DNA from: Odontocerum albicorne
Taxonomy: Eukaryota > Arthropoda > Insecta > Trichoptera > Odontoceridae
Direction: 5' to 3'
Assembly: GCA_949825065.1 (NCBI GenBank)
Contig: OX463859.1
Coordinates: 2,205,137-2,269,136 of the forward strand
Length of the DNA: 64,000 nt
This document shows, piece by piece, positions 44,364-54,639 of the stretch (its first letter is position 1; each line of letters begins with the position of its first letter). A program made the position numbers and the translations under genes. The notes under the pieces were generated by a model. The model was given only the letters and a program-made list of their open reading frames with translations, did no database searches and was not told where the DNA came from.

Positions 44364-44970
44364 TCATTAAGTATCTTGGGTCACGCATCCATAGCGATGG
44401 AGGATGTGCAGCAGATATAACACATAGAATTAGTGTGGGATGGATGAAGTTTAGATCCATGACGGGAGTTCTATGTGATCCGAAAATGCCAGTAAAGTTA
44501 AAAGGAAAAGTATACCAAACGATTGTCAGACCCGCACTCCTCTATGGCTCCGAATGCTGGACGATGTATAACTCTTACTCTAGGCAACTAGAAACTGCTG
44601 AAATGCGCATGCTAAGATGGTCAGCTGGTGTGTCCCTAAGAGTCAAAATAAAAAGGTCACGCATTCGTGGAAGCCTAGGTGTTACAGACATCAACAGCAA
44701 GATGGAGGAGAGGCGATTGAGATGGTATGGGCACGTTGGACGCAGAGCACCCGATCACATTGTGAACCAGGCAATCTCCATGGATCTTCCTCGTATAACA
44801 ACCAGAGGAAGACTAAATAATTCATAGGTGGTGCAAAAAGATAACCTGATGCAGAGGCACGGCCTGGGGAACGTAGTCCGGGACAGAAGAGCATACAACC
44901 TGAGGACGAGGAGAGCTGACCCCAACAGTCTTCGCAGACAGTGAGTTGGGATGGAGCCAGGTAGAAGAAG
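44364..44970 (+). pseudogene. RTE-K: 5'-truncated RTE-like RT tail
   Basis: The insertion is 607 bp long. The plus frame begins KYLGSRIHSDGG and continues KFRSMTGVLCDPKMP, KGKVYQTIVRPALLYGSECW, RMLRWSAGV, GSLGVTDINSKMEERRLRWY and GHVGRR to a stop at 44827. In another frame it continues RRAYNLRTRRADPNSLRRQ and ends GTAGAAGAAG, with no long poly-A. The thumb and C-terminal parts are kept; palm and endonuclease are absent. A second member is at 62498-62800 (minus). Confidence 0.9.
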
Positions 44971-45023
44971 CTTTTCAATTAGAAACTGCTTAATATTAAA
45001 TTGATCACGATTAAATTAAAATG
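44971..45023. repeat. Right copy of the 53-bp target-site duplication
   Basis: Partner of 44311-44363; the differences are at the tenth and twentieth bases. Confidence 0.85.
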
Positions 45024-45639
45024 GCAATTAATTTATGTTAGGTTTAGGGTATACACTTGAAGCCTATATTAATTTAAGATATAGCTAATCAGTGTTGAAT
45101 ATAAGGTATTATTGTATGTACCGCCATCATTATTATGTTATTTGGAAGAATATGATAAGTATGGACTTATAAGTTCTTATATGAAATGGTTAAGTTTTTA
45201 AGTTTCGAATTTGTGATATAAAATTGTATTTGAAGCTTTATTGGCGAGAATTTACGTGTAATGAACTATATATTTATATGTTTTGATAAACTAGCAATAA
45301 TTCAAACAGTGTTTGATTAACTGCTTAATGTTTAACAAATTAAATTACCTAGTGGGTAAGAAAATCATCATCCCCTAATTTTCCAATTTATTTGGGGTAC
45401 TTGTGACGGAGCGTTTATCTCAATCGTAATATGTATACACTATCCCAGGTCATCTCAGAACTGAGTTTCAGATCACTCATGTCTTATTGATGTTTTCCAT
45501 TCAGGGATTCTTAGAACGAGATATTCCTCTATTTTCAGGGACTTCCATTTTTATTGCCAGATTTCCCACATATTTAGCTGTTTTCAGTGAGATTGGTGGT
45601 GTTTTCAGATATCTCTCACATATTCATGCCTTTTTTGTC
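45024..45639. other. No gene recognised
   Basis: AT-rich; nothing recognised. Confidence 0.4.
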
Positions 45640-45940
45640 TTTTTTGCTCACTTCTGAAATCCATCGCGGCCAACCGAGCACTTATTCTTCTTCTCAGTGT
45701 CATGTCAGGTCCCCCCTAACGTTTAATATCACTAGAGAGTAGGTATCTTTGTCCCCGGCAGCCCAAAAAAGATCCCCAACGCTCTTTATACCAGTCCGCT
45801 CACGTATATTGCGGGGTCAGGAGATTTGCCGCCTGCCAACACCTCTTCGACCCTATATTTTGCCTTGGATGATCAGGTGCAGTAATTTGTACGTTGCTCC
45901 TCTAAGTACATGACCCAATGCTGGTCTTACGAGTTGGACG
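45640..45940 (-). pseudogene. RTE-like tail (same group as 33365-34211)
   Basis: The minus strand reads LGHVLRGATYKLLHLIIQGK, a stop, then GRRGVGRRQIS, a stop, PRNIREWTGIKSVGDLF and GGTWHDTEK. The order matches the end of the RTE fragment at 33365-33560 (ISYLGHILRG ... SWLRNIRDWTG ... EGTSWG). Two nonsense codons. Confidence 0.75.
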
Positions 45941-46734
45941 CTTTGTGTATTATATGTTTCTATTTAATTGCATGGACATAATTTTATCACAAATTACTAC
46001 AGTTACCAGTTGCCACTCACTTTATGCTCTAAATATCTATCCATGTATCCTGTCGTTTGCTCATAACTGAGCATTGTGACACCCATCATACCATTTGAAG
46101 ACTCCTCCCCATCTATCCCTTCACTTTGTAGTTCATATACCAACTTTTTGTTATTCCCTACAATATATGGATTCCCCATGTTACATAATGAGGATCTATT
46201 TTTTTTATTTATATGGAAGAATACTTGGGGGGGTTATTCTCAGTGCTAGGCGGTGCCGCCGAGAATATATGCACTGCGTTTCTCAACTAGTCAATACCTC
46301 TAAACCACGTGGCAGTTGTTAAGAGCAGTCCTGTTGTACCTCTCGCTTGGTCAGTCCAGTAAATTCGGACTAACTCATCTTGTGCGTCATCCTTCCAGAG
46401 GCCACACGCCTGTACAAATGGATTTCCTAGCCACAAGCAATATGTCCGAAGAATTGGAGGTTTCGTTGTAGGTATATTGTGGACAATTTGTCGTTGACTC
46501 TCATGGATAAATGACTTATAAGGCTCCTCAAGAATGGAGGCTCACTGTTTATATTTAAAGGTTTTCGCTTCGGATAATAGTCGGCCATTTTTATTGAGCG
46601 ATCACAGGTATTTGAAAATAAGCTCGTTTGTATGGAAGTAAATTTAAATAGTAAGCTTTCATTCTTGTTCACAATTTTGAATTTTGTTAATTTTCTTATA
46701 AATTATATTTTAATATTTGTTTTCTATAATTGTT
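45941..46734. other. No gene recognised
   Basis: Short frames at 46095-46322 (plus) and 46427-46672 (minus) carry no motif. Confidence 0.4.
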
Positions 46735-47368
46735 GTTATTAATAATATTCCATTATTGTAATTTATTTTTATCAAACACTGTTTATTCTACTTTTATGAA
46801 ATAACTTTTTACACTAATTTTAATCTCCGGAAACTCTTATTTAATGGGAAAGGCAAAAATGGAATACTTAGCAACAGTGGTGTGTATAAACTTTAATGTG
46901 CCGACTGTGATAATTTATATATAGGAAAGACAGGAAGATCTTTTGGAAAGAGATTTCGTGAACACAAATCCGCCTTAACAAATCCTCTAATTTATTCCGA
47001 AATGGCTAATTATTGTCACCGTGAAAACTATACTTTTTCTATCGATGATGCCAAATTTTTACATATCAGTAGTAACGGAAATAAATTGGACAGATTAGAG
47101 GCCCTAGAAATTTCTAAGTCAGTACATCGATCCGAACATCTGGTGAACAGCTATATCTCAAAAATCTCTCCGCTCTTGGCCAAAATCGTCCCATGCCTCC
47201 CTCACCCCTCAGTCCCCAACCGTTGAAGCGTGTATATCGGTACCAGTTCGAACAGAATTTAGTCTTGTTTGTGCTCCCCTGAAGATGAGGTGAAAGCCTT
47301 GAAACCGGTAGGGTTATACCGTTACAAAAAGTGGAATAAACAGTGTTTGATAAAAATAAATTACAATG
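46735..47368 (+). pseudogene. Penelope-like retroelement: GIY-YIG endonuclease end plus terminal repeat
   Basis: From about 46825 to the stop at 47224-47226 one frame reads GKGKNGILSNSGVYKL, an in-frame TAA (46894-46896), CADCDNLYIGKTGRSFGKRF, REHKSALTNP, FSIDDAKFLHISSNGNKLDR and LEALEISKSVH. GVY (for GIY) plus YIG, the Arg and Glu of the GKRFREHK helix, and the length after YIG identify the GIY-YIG nuclease that ends Penelope-like proteins. The RT upstream is missing. Downstream, 47273-47368 holds the terminal unit CCCCTGAAGATGAGGTG, CCTTGAAACCGGTAGGG, TATACCGTTAC and AATAAACAGTGTTTGATAAA. The reverse complement of its outer end (CAAACACTGTTTATT) occurs at 46755, so the remnant is bracketed by inverted termini. 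One nonsense codon disables it. Confidence 0.9.
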
Positions 47369-47369
47369 T

Positions 47370-48139
47370 CTTTAAACATCCACAACGTTAATGCCTTAAC
47401 TATAAACAACATATTCCATTATTGATAAGGCAGGGATAAAAAGTGAATACATGCCTGATTTATTAAATAACATATTCTTAACTATTATAGAATAAAAAAA
47501 ATATATAAGTAGTACGAAAGTTGAACCTGCTGAAAATTAATTTTAAAAAGTACTTCTGGCACTGGTCGTGAGAATCAGGTGGATTTCGGATATGTATGAA
47601 AAGAAAGGATATTTCTCGTTTTATGGTACCCTGCAGGTACTCAACCGTTTCTCTCAAACAAATTGCATATTTCTATTGAAAACTTTTCACTAAACGCCGG
47701 TAATAAATAAATATAATATTTAGAAAAAATTTTTGACTGAGGAGGTTTTCGAAGTCTCCTGATCATGATCAAAGAAAGCACGTTGAAATTTTCGAGAGGT
47801 TGCGACATGACACCTTCTGCGATCGGTAGAAGTTCTATCGAAATCTACACAAAAAGGACAGACCCACCTGAAAAACGATGGTGAAGTCTTTTGATCTTAA
47901 TGATCTTTATCGGTAACAGGTAGAATAAATTTCACAATATAAGTACTATAACATCAAGGATAGGGATGATATGAGCAGTAAAAGTTTGAGTAACCCTTTT
48001 AAGAATTATGATTTGATTGAAAGAGAGAATCAAAGCGAAAACTTCCATATTCAATGTGATCTGATTATATTATTTATACTTATTAGATAAATACAAGGTG
48101 ATGCAAATTCCAGATTCAATGTGATCCGATTATGTTATT
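47370..48139. other. No gene recognised
   Basis: AT-rich; nothing recognised. Confidence 0.4.
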
Positions 48140-48275
48140 TACTTTAATCAAAAGAAAACAATGAGATGGTGGAGAGGAAAGGAAAAGAAAAAACAGGAAT
48201 GAAACACCTTATTTTGTTGACTAGAAATTAAGGGTTTTTTCAATCGCTTTTTAAAGCATGCCAAGGACGAAGTGA
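48140..48275 (-). repeat. LINE-A fragment, copy 5
   Basis: About 130 bases match the middle of LINE-A (ATCAAAAGAAAA, GGTGGAGAGGAAAGGAAAAG, CTAGAAATTAAGGGTTTTTT, GCATGCCAAGGACGAAG). Both ends are missing, so this is a cut-out rather than an independent insertion. Confidence 0.7.
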
Positions 48276-48845
48276 ATCGATAATATGTATAGAATATGTA
48301 TAATGACTAACAATGGGTTCCGAAATAAAAAGGTCTGGGGATCAGTCGTATCTTCTTATGTACATGGAAATGGTATGATGGTATCTATGCATATATATAT
48401 TTTCACGGAATTATTTATGCAACTTATCAGATTATGACATTTACGCCACCCTGTATGAAGCCACCGTTTAAGTTAACAGTCCAGTTAAATCGGGACTTTC
48501 ATCGGTCTCTTGTTCACTCCCTAAGTGGTGTTGAATATCTCCCCTAATAGGACTAGTGGATAGATAGATACACTTAAGTATCTGATTCAGTTATCGCATT
48601 AATTGTCCTTTTAAATGTTAACATTAATTTCACTTCATGGTTGCCCAAATTTTAACCCCATTCATCGGCAACACACGGATTGCGAACCATTTATAATTTG
48701 AAAATAAAAACAGGCATTTATTTATTTTTTCAAAAGTAAAAAATATGCTTATTCGCATTGGTTTCATTGGCTGTATTTTTTTTATATAATCATATATTTA
48801 ACACCTTAATTGTGAAACAGAAAAATAAATGAAAAGTGCATTTGA
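48276..48845. other. No gene recognised
   Basis: AT-rich; nothing recognised. Confidence 0.4.
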
Positions 48846-48847
48846 CT

Positions 48848-49615
48848 TTATTTATTTATTAAGCGCTTTTATTGCAAATGCAATCTGGAGATATTATTGC
48901 CTGGCGGCAATCTCTTTCAACCTACCACACAAAAAAAAAGTAAATGACGCAAGTTAAATGGCTGGATAAATCATTCAAATGACTATCCATCCCCACGAAA
49001 TCCATAAACACATACGTGAGCATATGTATGCCCACAAACCCGACAAAGACGGGCAATCTACCGAATATTATTTTTCACATAAAGTGAGATTTCACCAATC
49101 AAAAGAAAAGGAAGGGATGGTGGAGAAGAAAGGAAAAGAAAAATCGGGAATGAAACACGTTATTTTACTGACCAGAAATTAAGAGTTTTTTCAGTCGCTT
49201 CTTAAAGCATACCAAGAACGGAGCGAGTCTTATATTGGTTTGTAACTGATTCCAGAGTCTCACTGCATGAACAGTAAAGGACGACGTAAAAAAGAAGAGC
49301 GGTGAACTGGAAAGGTCAACAAACAATCTCTGTTTGAGCGTAGCGCTAATCAATGATTGGAAAAACGCTGAAAATTTTCGGCAAGTTAAGAGGGGATGGC
49401 GGGACAGTTAAGGATATTATACGATAGATACAGTATGTGAATTCGGCGTCAATTTTTAGCATTCAACCAGTTCAATACCTTCTGGTATGAAGTGATATAA
49501 TCGTACTTTCGCAAGTTGAAAATAAATCTTAGACACACATTTTGAAGACGCTGTAATTTGTATTTTAGTGGGTGTAATTTATTACCTTGAAAGTTATGAC
49601 CCACAAAAGATATCT
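48848..49615 (-). pseudogene. LINE-A 3' end, copy 6 (longest)
   Basis: The minus strand from 49600 reads LKYKLQRLQNVCLRFIFNL, RKYDYITSYQKVLNWLNAKN, a stop, then frame-shifted RIHILYLSYNI and ALRSNRD. The RT C-terminus at 49310-49165 follows (SFTVHAVRLWNQLQTNIRLA, CFKKRLKKLLISGQ stop). The UTR holds TGAGATTTCACCAATCAAAA, then the shared SINE/LINE tail near 48905 (on the plus strand GCCTGGCGGCAATCTCTTTC) and the TTTATTTATTAAGCGC end. This is the best view of what LINE-A encodes: a Jockey/CR1-type RT. Confidence 0.8.
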
Positions 49616-49689
49616 TAAAATATGTGATTATTTTTTATTTTTTTATATTCACAATACATTATTGAAATATTGTCGTGGACCATCATCTT

Positions 49690-49804
49690 AGCAGGTTTTA
49701 AAGTGCTGGATAAAAGACAAAAGTGTTGGATAAAAGACTTAAAAGTGCTGGATAAATGCTGTCGAAATGCGTATATTGAGAAGAATACTTGGAAGAAAAA
49801 GAAG
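49690..49804 (+). pseudogene. RTE-N scrap with a 3-unit local repeat
   Basis: GTGCTGGATAAAAGAC-like units occur three times (49700-49755). They are followed by AATGCTGTCGAAATGCGTAT and TGAGAAGAATACTTGG, the NAVEMR-LRRIL coding stretch of RTE-N. Confidence 0.5.
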
Positions 49805-49940
49805 AAATGGGTTATTTTATATAGTGCCGTTTTGATAATTAATTCCCACCAAGGACGATCTAGCTCGAGACTCGAACCCACTATTATTAACAAATCCCGT
49901 CTGGCAGCTATAGCACCACCCGAGCGAATCATGCATAACA
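49805..49940 (-). repeat. SINE-2, nearly complete copy
   Basis: Minus strand: TCGCTCGGGTGGTGCTATAG, CTGCCAGACGGGATTTGTTA, GTGGGTTCGAGTCTCGAGCT (B box GGTTCGAGTC), then TTATCAAAACGGCACTATAT and AAAATAACCCA. The head has an intact B box and a D-arm-like start. The tail CGGCACTATATAAAA defines the family and differs from SINE-1. Confidence 0.7.
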
Positions 49941-49959
49941 CTTTCTTTGTATAATTCTT

Positions 49960-50165
49960 GCTATTTTGCAATTCCCTCAAATCAACCAGAAAAGTATTTA
50001 ATGAGGCCTTAAGTAAAAACCAGACTGAAATCTTGATTCGAGCGGAAATCGAATTCGCAACTTTCAGGTCGGAGGGCAGGTGTCTTACCAAACAGACCAT
50101 GAATATCGTCAAAATTACAATGTACGATAGAATACGCAATGAAGTTATCAACTAGGTCACGGAGG
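49960..50165 (-). repeat. SINE-1 copy
   Basis: Minus strand: TTCATGGTCTGTTTGGTAAG, ACACCTGCCCTCCGACCTGA, AAGTTGCGAATTCGATTTCC, then GCTCGAATCAAGATTTCAGT. It is tRNA-like from A box to B box. The following body (TCTGGTTTTTACTTAAGGCC) has a partner near 15715-15760. Confidence 0.65.
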
Positions 50166-50194
50166 TAGTTATTTTGGTTGACACCTAAGGCTTG

Positions 50195-50260
50195 TTTATC
50201 ACCTTTATGGTTAGCTGGAAGAGATTTGTACTGTACACAACAAAAGAATAATATAATACA
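50195..50260 (+). repeat. SINE-1/LINE-A tail scrap
   Basis: ATGGTTAGCTGGAAGAGATT and GTACTGTACACAACAAAAGA match the shared tail, with the GCC..GGCAAT part deleted. Confidence 0.5.
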
Positions 50261-51009
50261 ATACAAAAACTTTCACCCTGACATGTTTTACTTCATAATA
50301 TTTATTTTTGAGTGAAATGCGTTGTTAATAATCGTTTTATGTTTTATATTCACTCAATATTAAAAAAAATAAGATATTTTTAAAATCAAACACAAATTGG
50401 ACTGCATATTATTGGTATAAATAAATAAATTTAAAAAATTATTTATAAAAGTTTTTGTACACCTGAAATAACCCTTCACCTGTCAGGCGGACTAATTAAC
50501 CCCTAGAAAGACATGAATTGGGGTTGTGGCACGTAATTTGTCAAACAATTATTCTCTCTGCTGTTACCCTGCCCTCCGTCTATATTAATGAACATACTTT
50601 ATAACCGTGTGTTCAAAGTTCAGTTCTGGAACCTGGAAACGTAACTATTCCCGTTTAACCGTGTGTTTGGCGTTCGACTCTGTAACCTGGAACTCCGACA
50701 ATTACTGCAAATGAACAATAGTTATTTATTACAGTAACTGCCAGCTTTTAATGCATATAATTTGTTAATGACCTCGTTAACTGGCATTTAATGTTTTGTT
50801 ACAAATGGTTTTTTACGAGTACTTCGAACAAAAACATTTTTGTTGACCAAGTTGTCCTTCAGTATTTCATACTTAATTTTTCATATTTATTTCTTTAATG
50901 GCTATTGTTTAATTTGTGTTGTAAACTTTTGTAATTCAATGTACGGTATCATAAATTTTTATTAGTTATAAAATAATAAATGTTATTTTATTGTTATACG
51001 ATTCCGTTC
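50261..51009. other. No gene recognised
   Basis: AT-rich. TAACCGTGTGTT occurs twice about 60 bases apart (50601-50676), a local decayed duplication. Confidence 0.4.
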
Positions 51010-51062
51010 TATATAATACAACCTGATGAGTATATTGCCATTTGGCAATCTCTCCCATCCAA
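51010..51062 (-). repeat. SINE-1/LINE-A tail scrap
   Basis: Plus strand AATACAACCTGATGAGTATA, then TTGCCATTTGGCAATCTCTC and CCATCCAACC, is the reverse complement of the shared tail. Confidence 0.6.
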
Positions 51063-51596
51063 CCTTTCCGATTTTTAGTCCTCGTAGATAGTCCAATCGT
51101 AAATTGGAGTGAAACCCACGAACTATCTAAAACTACAAGAATTACACCCAAAAAGGTAAATGGATAGCATCAAACGGTTTTCCATAAGTCAAATAACTTA
51201 CAGGCTCATTCTTAATGAAAAAACGTTGAGGTCAATGTCATTCAGTATACAAGTATGATAGTAAACACTTTCCTCGAATGCCACCAAAAAACTCTTAGGA
51301 AGTATTTTTTTGTGCCAAAATAAATTCCCCTATTTTTTCAAAGTGATTGGCACAATCTTATGAAAAATAGCAGACTCCTCATAAATATGTAAAGGAGTAA
51401 TGCGATATTAATGGCTTTTTAAATCTTTTGGAAAGAAAAACGTTTTTTGTTCGTGCACGCAAAAGAAAAAAAACTCCCAACAAGGGCAGTAAGTGATATA
51501 TATGTTATAATTTTAGATATGAGAAAATGTAATAACTTTACACCAAATGCAATATCGTTGGCCTAACTGTAAGAACACGTAACTCCATATGAGTAA
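51063..51596. other. No gene recognised
   Basis: AT-rich; nothing recognised. Confidence 0.4.
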
Positions 51597-51805
51597 GTTT
51601 TCACCTCATCATCAGGGGAGCACAAACAAAGCTAAATTTTATAATTTATAGTTCAGGCATTATTAACACTGGAGGTTTCAAGATATTGTAATCTGTTTAG
51701 TAAGACACTGTTTATTACTCTTTATATATAGAGGTTTGGTATATTTTACTGCTATTGGTTTCATGGTTATCACCTCATCATCAGGAAAGCACAAACAACA
51801 CTTGT
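51597..51805 (-). repeat. Two Penelope-type termini in direct order
   Basis: TTTTCACCTCATCATCAGGG and GAGCACAAACAA (51598-51630), and again GTTATCACCTCATCATCAGG and AAAGCACAAACAACAC (51768-51800), are reverse complements of the CTGATGATGAGGTGA unit. The outer end (ATTGTAATCTGTTTAGTAAG, GACACTGTTTATTAC) lies between them. Confidence 0.65.
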
Positions 51806-51924
51806 TTATTTTCATGGTTCCCTCTTAAAAATCAAAATTTGCGTCTTCTACCATATTATGCATTTATTATTAGACTATCATCTTAGTAAAAGTATTATAA
51901 ATACATTTTCATAGGAAAAAACAA

Positions 51925-52105
51925 CTTGTAATTAAAATGCACACAATTCATATGATTCTGGGTTTATTACCTTTTATTTTTAGTGTCCCCAGTACACTAA
52001 GCTCTTGCCTGTATCGTGCTGAGGTGCATGGCCTCGCAGAAACGCATTAGACTTTCGTACGGAAGGTCGTCGTTCGATCCCCACGTTGTGCTAATCCCCT
52101 CGAAT
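51925..52105. repeat. Repeat family B copy 5 (minus) joined to a SINE-1-like head (plus)
   Basis: 51925-52022 matches the middle of family B (TTTTTAGTGTCCCCAGTACA; CTCTTGCCTGTATC). From 52025 the plus strand reads GGTGCATGGCCTCGCAGAAA, CGCATTAGACTTTCGTACGG and TCGTTCGATCCCCACGTTG, tRNA-like with a B box TTCGATCCCC. Confidence 0.55.
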
Positions 52106-52559
52106 GACAAAGGATTTTTTTCCGCCTAGTATTCGGAGGTATAAGGATACCTATGATTTTGGTCATATCTATTCTTTCAACAAAAAAAAACATGCCTGTG
52201 TACTCCGATCGTCTCACTTCAGGTGTGGCATCGTATCCAGTATACCAGTGTGGCCGGTGAATTTGCTGGTGCGCAACAGCTCTCTCTCACTTAAAGAGTT
52301 ACTCTCAGTTAGTCTCACTTGATGTCTTTATCAATCAGATATATTTAAAAAACAATGTTTAAGTTTACATAGTACAAACTGTGTTGTTTTTGCCCTCTCC
52401 TGTAAAGTTACTCAAATGGAGTTACGTGTTCTAGAGTTAGGCCAACGATATGTTTTTCCATAATACTTCGACTTATATATACACATCATCACGCCGTGTC
52501 TCTTTCGGGGTAACATACGTTCTGGTTAATTTTATTGTGTCACCAAGTGATTTTACAAG
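52106..52559. other. No gene; leader of the MADF exon
   Basis: A short frame (52104-52322) has no motif. ACATCATCACGCCGT (52484) is a piece of RTE 3' end. If the exon at 52560 is host-encoded, its 5' UTR and promoter should be here; I see no TATA box. Confidence 0.4.
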
Positions 52560-52691
52560 ATGGAGAAAGTTTTAATAACAGCTGTGTATAAAAGGGAGAT
52601 TTTGTGGAACCCATCGAACAAATTATACAAAAGTGTACCTGTAATAAAATCACTATGGAATGAAGTTGCACAGGAAGTAAATAAAGATAAG
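52560..52691 (+). CDS. Possible first coding exon of a MADF-domain protein
   Basis: The ATG at 52560 (context ACAAGATGG) opens 44 codons: MEKVLITAVYKREILWN, SNKLYKS, SLWNEVAQEV, NKDK. A classic splice donor follows directly (AAG|GTAAGT at 52689-52697). The pattern ME-LI-AV...LW....KLY.......W.E.A.E. is the first half of the MADF DNA-binding domain found in Adf-1-like regulators and in accessory proteins of some PIF/Harbinger transposons. The second half (WK-LR-F-KE) was not found within the next kilobase, so the gene is either split by a long intron or dead. I infer function from this half-domain only. Confidence 0.55.
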
Positions 52692-52970
52692 GTAAGTTGT
52701 AATTAAATTGGTTAGTTTTGAGCGTTGCATCGTTTGTTGACTCAACCGCTCCCAAATGTCAAATGAATTTGTGCGAAGCACTTTGGTGTGGCCAAGCATG
52801 AAGTCACCTAGTCTGTTAGTCACGTAGCACCTAGCGAAGCACTTTGGTGTGGTCTTAGCCTTAGAGATATGCGTGGCGTGTACAGTTTTAGACGAAAGCA
52901 TAAACTAATACGACACAAGAATAGACTTCCAGAAATAAAGTAAAAAAAACACTGATCTATTGGATAATAA
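52692..52970. other. Putative intron start with a duplicated 19-mer
   Basis: GCGAAGCACTTTGGTGTGG occurs at 52776 and again at 52835. A TACAG near 52882 could act as an acceptor, but what follows does not continue MADF. Confidence 0.4.
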
Positions 52971-53055
52971 CTATCTCTGTGGTCTTATTTGTAAGGCTCT
53001 AAATTACCACCTTAGGGTTTGATACCTGATGCCACCCGAGAGAAATTAAAAAAAT
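52971..53055 (+). repeat. SINE-1 head
   Basis: CTCTGTGGTCTTATTTGTAA, GGCTCTAAATTACCACCTTA and GGGTTTGATACCTGATGCC form a tRNA-like D-arm to B-box stretch. Confidence 0.5.
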
Positions 53056-53169
53056 GTTTCCAGTCTGATAATAGAGCTCTTCTAGCGATAATACTCGCAT
53101 GATAATATTACCAACACGTAAAATGATGAACTACGAGTTTTGTGTTTCATAATACGTAGATTCGGTTAA

Positions 53170-53830
53170 TCCTACCTTCCCTGTGATGTGTACTAGTACA
53201 CATTGCATTGATATGACTAGTACACATTGATTCTAAAAACTTTAATATCTCTATAAATATAATAAATACTGGGTTCAGATTTTAGGTATTCCTCCGTAAT
53301 ACATTTACGCATTGAATGAAAAAATAATATTAATAATAATTAGCACTTATCGGCCACATCAGAGATATTTTGTGAAAATCGGGAATAAATTCACCAATAC
53401 AATCAAACGTGTGCCAGTGTGTGATGTAGGTATATTCATTCTAAAAACCCGCTATGGGTGAGGAAGCGACGCTGTTCACGTCTCACTCTCACTCTACTTC
53501 GGTATATGGGAACGCAAGAAATAGAATCTCAGTTTGCAGTTGTGTTTCTTCCTTCGAGGTATAACGGTCCGAGACTGAGTCCCGTCTCAGTTTTCAGTAG
53601 CTCTAGGGCATCCATTTGAGATGGTCTCTTCGCCCATTTTGTGAACGTCGGCCGATGTTTTTTTCATGTTTTCAGCAATAAAATTTCAATTATTAACACT
53701 TTTAACTTCAAATTTTATTAATTTAAGCGATTGTCTATGAACATTCTTCTTATTTTTCCGATTTTAAATCGGTCACTTAAATCACAGCACCGGTACGCCC
53801 GGATTTTTTTTAAGGACGGGAAGGGAAAGG
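53170..53830. mobile_element. piggyBac-type MITE, copy 4
   Basis: It is flanked by intact TTAA on both sides (53166-53169, 53831-53834). Ends: TCCTACCTTCCCTGTG and ACGGGAAGGGAAAGG. The first 60 bases contain a local duplication of the ACTAGTACACATTG segment (53200-53233). It shares the extra internal segment with copy 2. Confidence 0.9.
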
Positions 53831-53834
53831 TTAA

Positions 53835-54490
53835 AGTACGTATTGCAACAACACTTATTCAGTTATTTTCAGTATTTTTTCTCATCTATGTTTCGCTCCC
53901 ATACATTAAACCAGTATTCTTAACAATATAACAATATATCTGAAGAATATTTAAGGGGTTTTATCATTTTTTATTCGCAGGTGAAATCAAAATATTTAGT
54001 GTAGTTGAAGTTGCGGTGTAAATGTTTATATTGGGATCAAAGCAAATATATATTACTTAATATTATAGTATTCGAGTATGTGGTGTATGTTGAACTAATA
54101 CTATCTTAAAAAAACTTCGATTGCACATTAATTTCAGATAAATTAAAAAGTGTTTTAAATGAATCATTCTTTATCTTTACTGAAGCAATCTAGGCAACAG
54201 CTATCAATTAAAATGATTGAGGGAAAATGTTAATTTGTTGCGGTGGTCTTCTCATTATCGGCCTGGCTATATGAATTGATCGTCCTGTGGAGGTATTCAG
54301 CAAGCATACAGCATACAGCCTATATCACGAGCCACTAACGAGCTTATTTTGGCCGCGCTAAGTCATACAAACACTCGTCCCCTACACGTTCTGATTTAAT
54401 GGCCGCACCATTAAAGTAATGGTTATCAACCCCTGAATTGTGGCGCCACATTAATGTTGTATGGAAATGTGTAATAAACATTATGTGTTC
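53835..54490. other. No gene; RTE-like scrap at 53860-53925
   Basis: On the minus strand 53925-53865 reads LMYGSETWMRKN, a hallmark RTE-like peptide, so MITE copy 4 probably inserted next to or into a decayed RTE. The rest is unrecognised. Confidence 0.45.
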
Positions 54491-54494
54491 ATAT

Positions 54495-54562
54495 TACAGC
54501 CTCTGTGGCTTGGTAGTAGAAAGATTATCTTCGAACTGAAGGTTTCATATTCAATTTTTGAA
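54495..54562 (+). repeat. SINE-1 head
   Basis: CCTCTGTGGCTTGGTAGTAG, AAAGATTATCTTCGAACTGA and AGGTTTCATATTCAATTTTT: tRNA-like with a decayed B box. Confidence 0.5.
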
Positions 54563-54639
54563 GCTTTGAACATTTATTCATATCACTTAAGACTTCATTT
54601 AAAGTCACCGTGAACGAAATTAATTCAATTCACTAGAGT

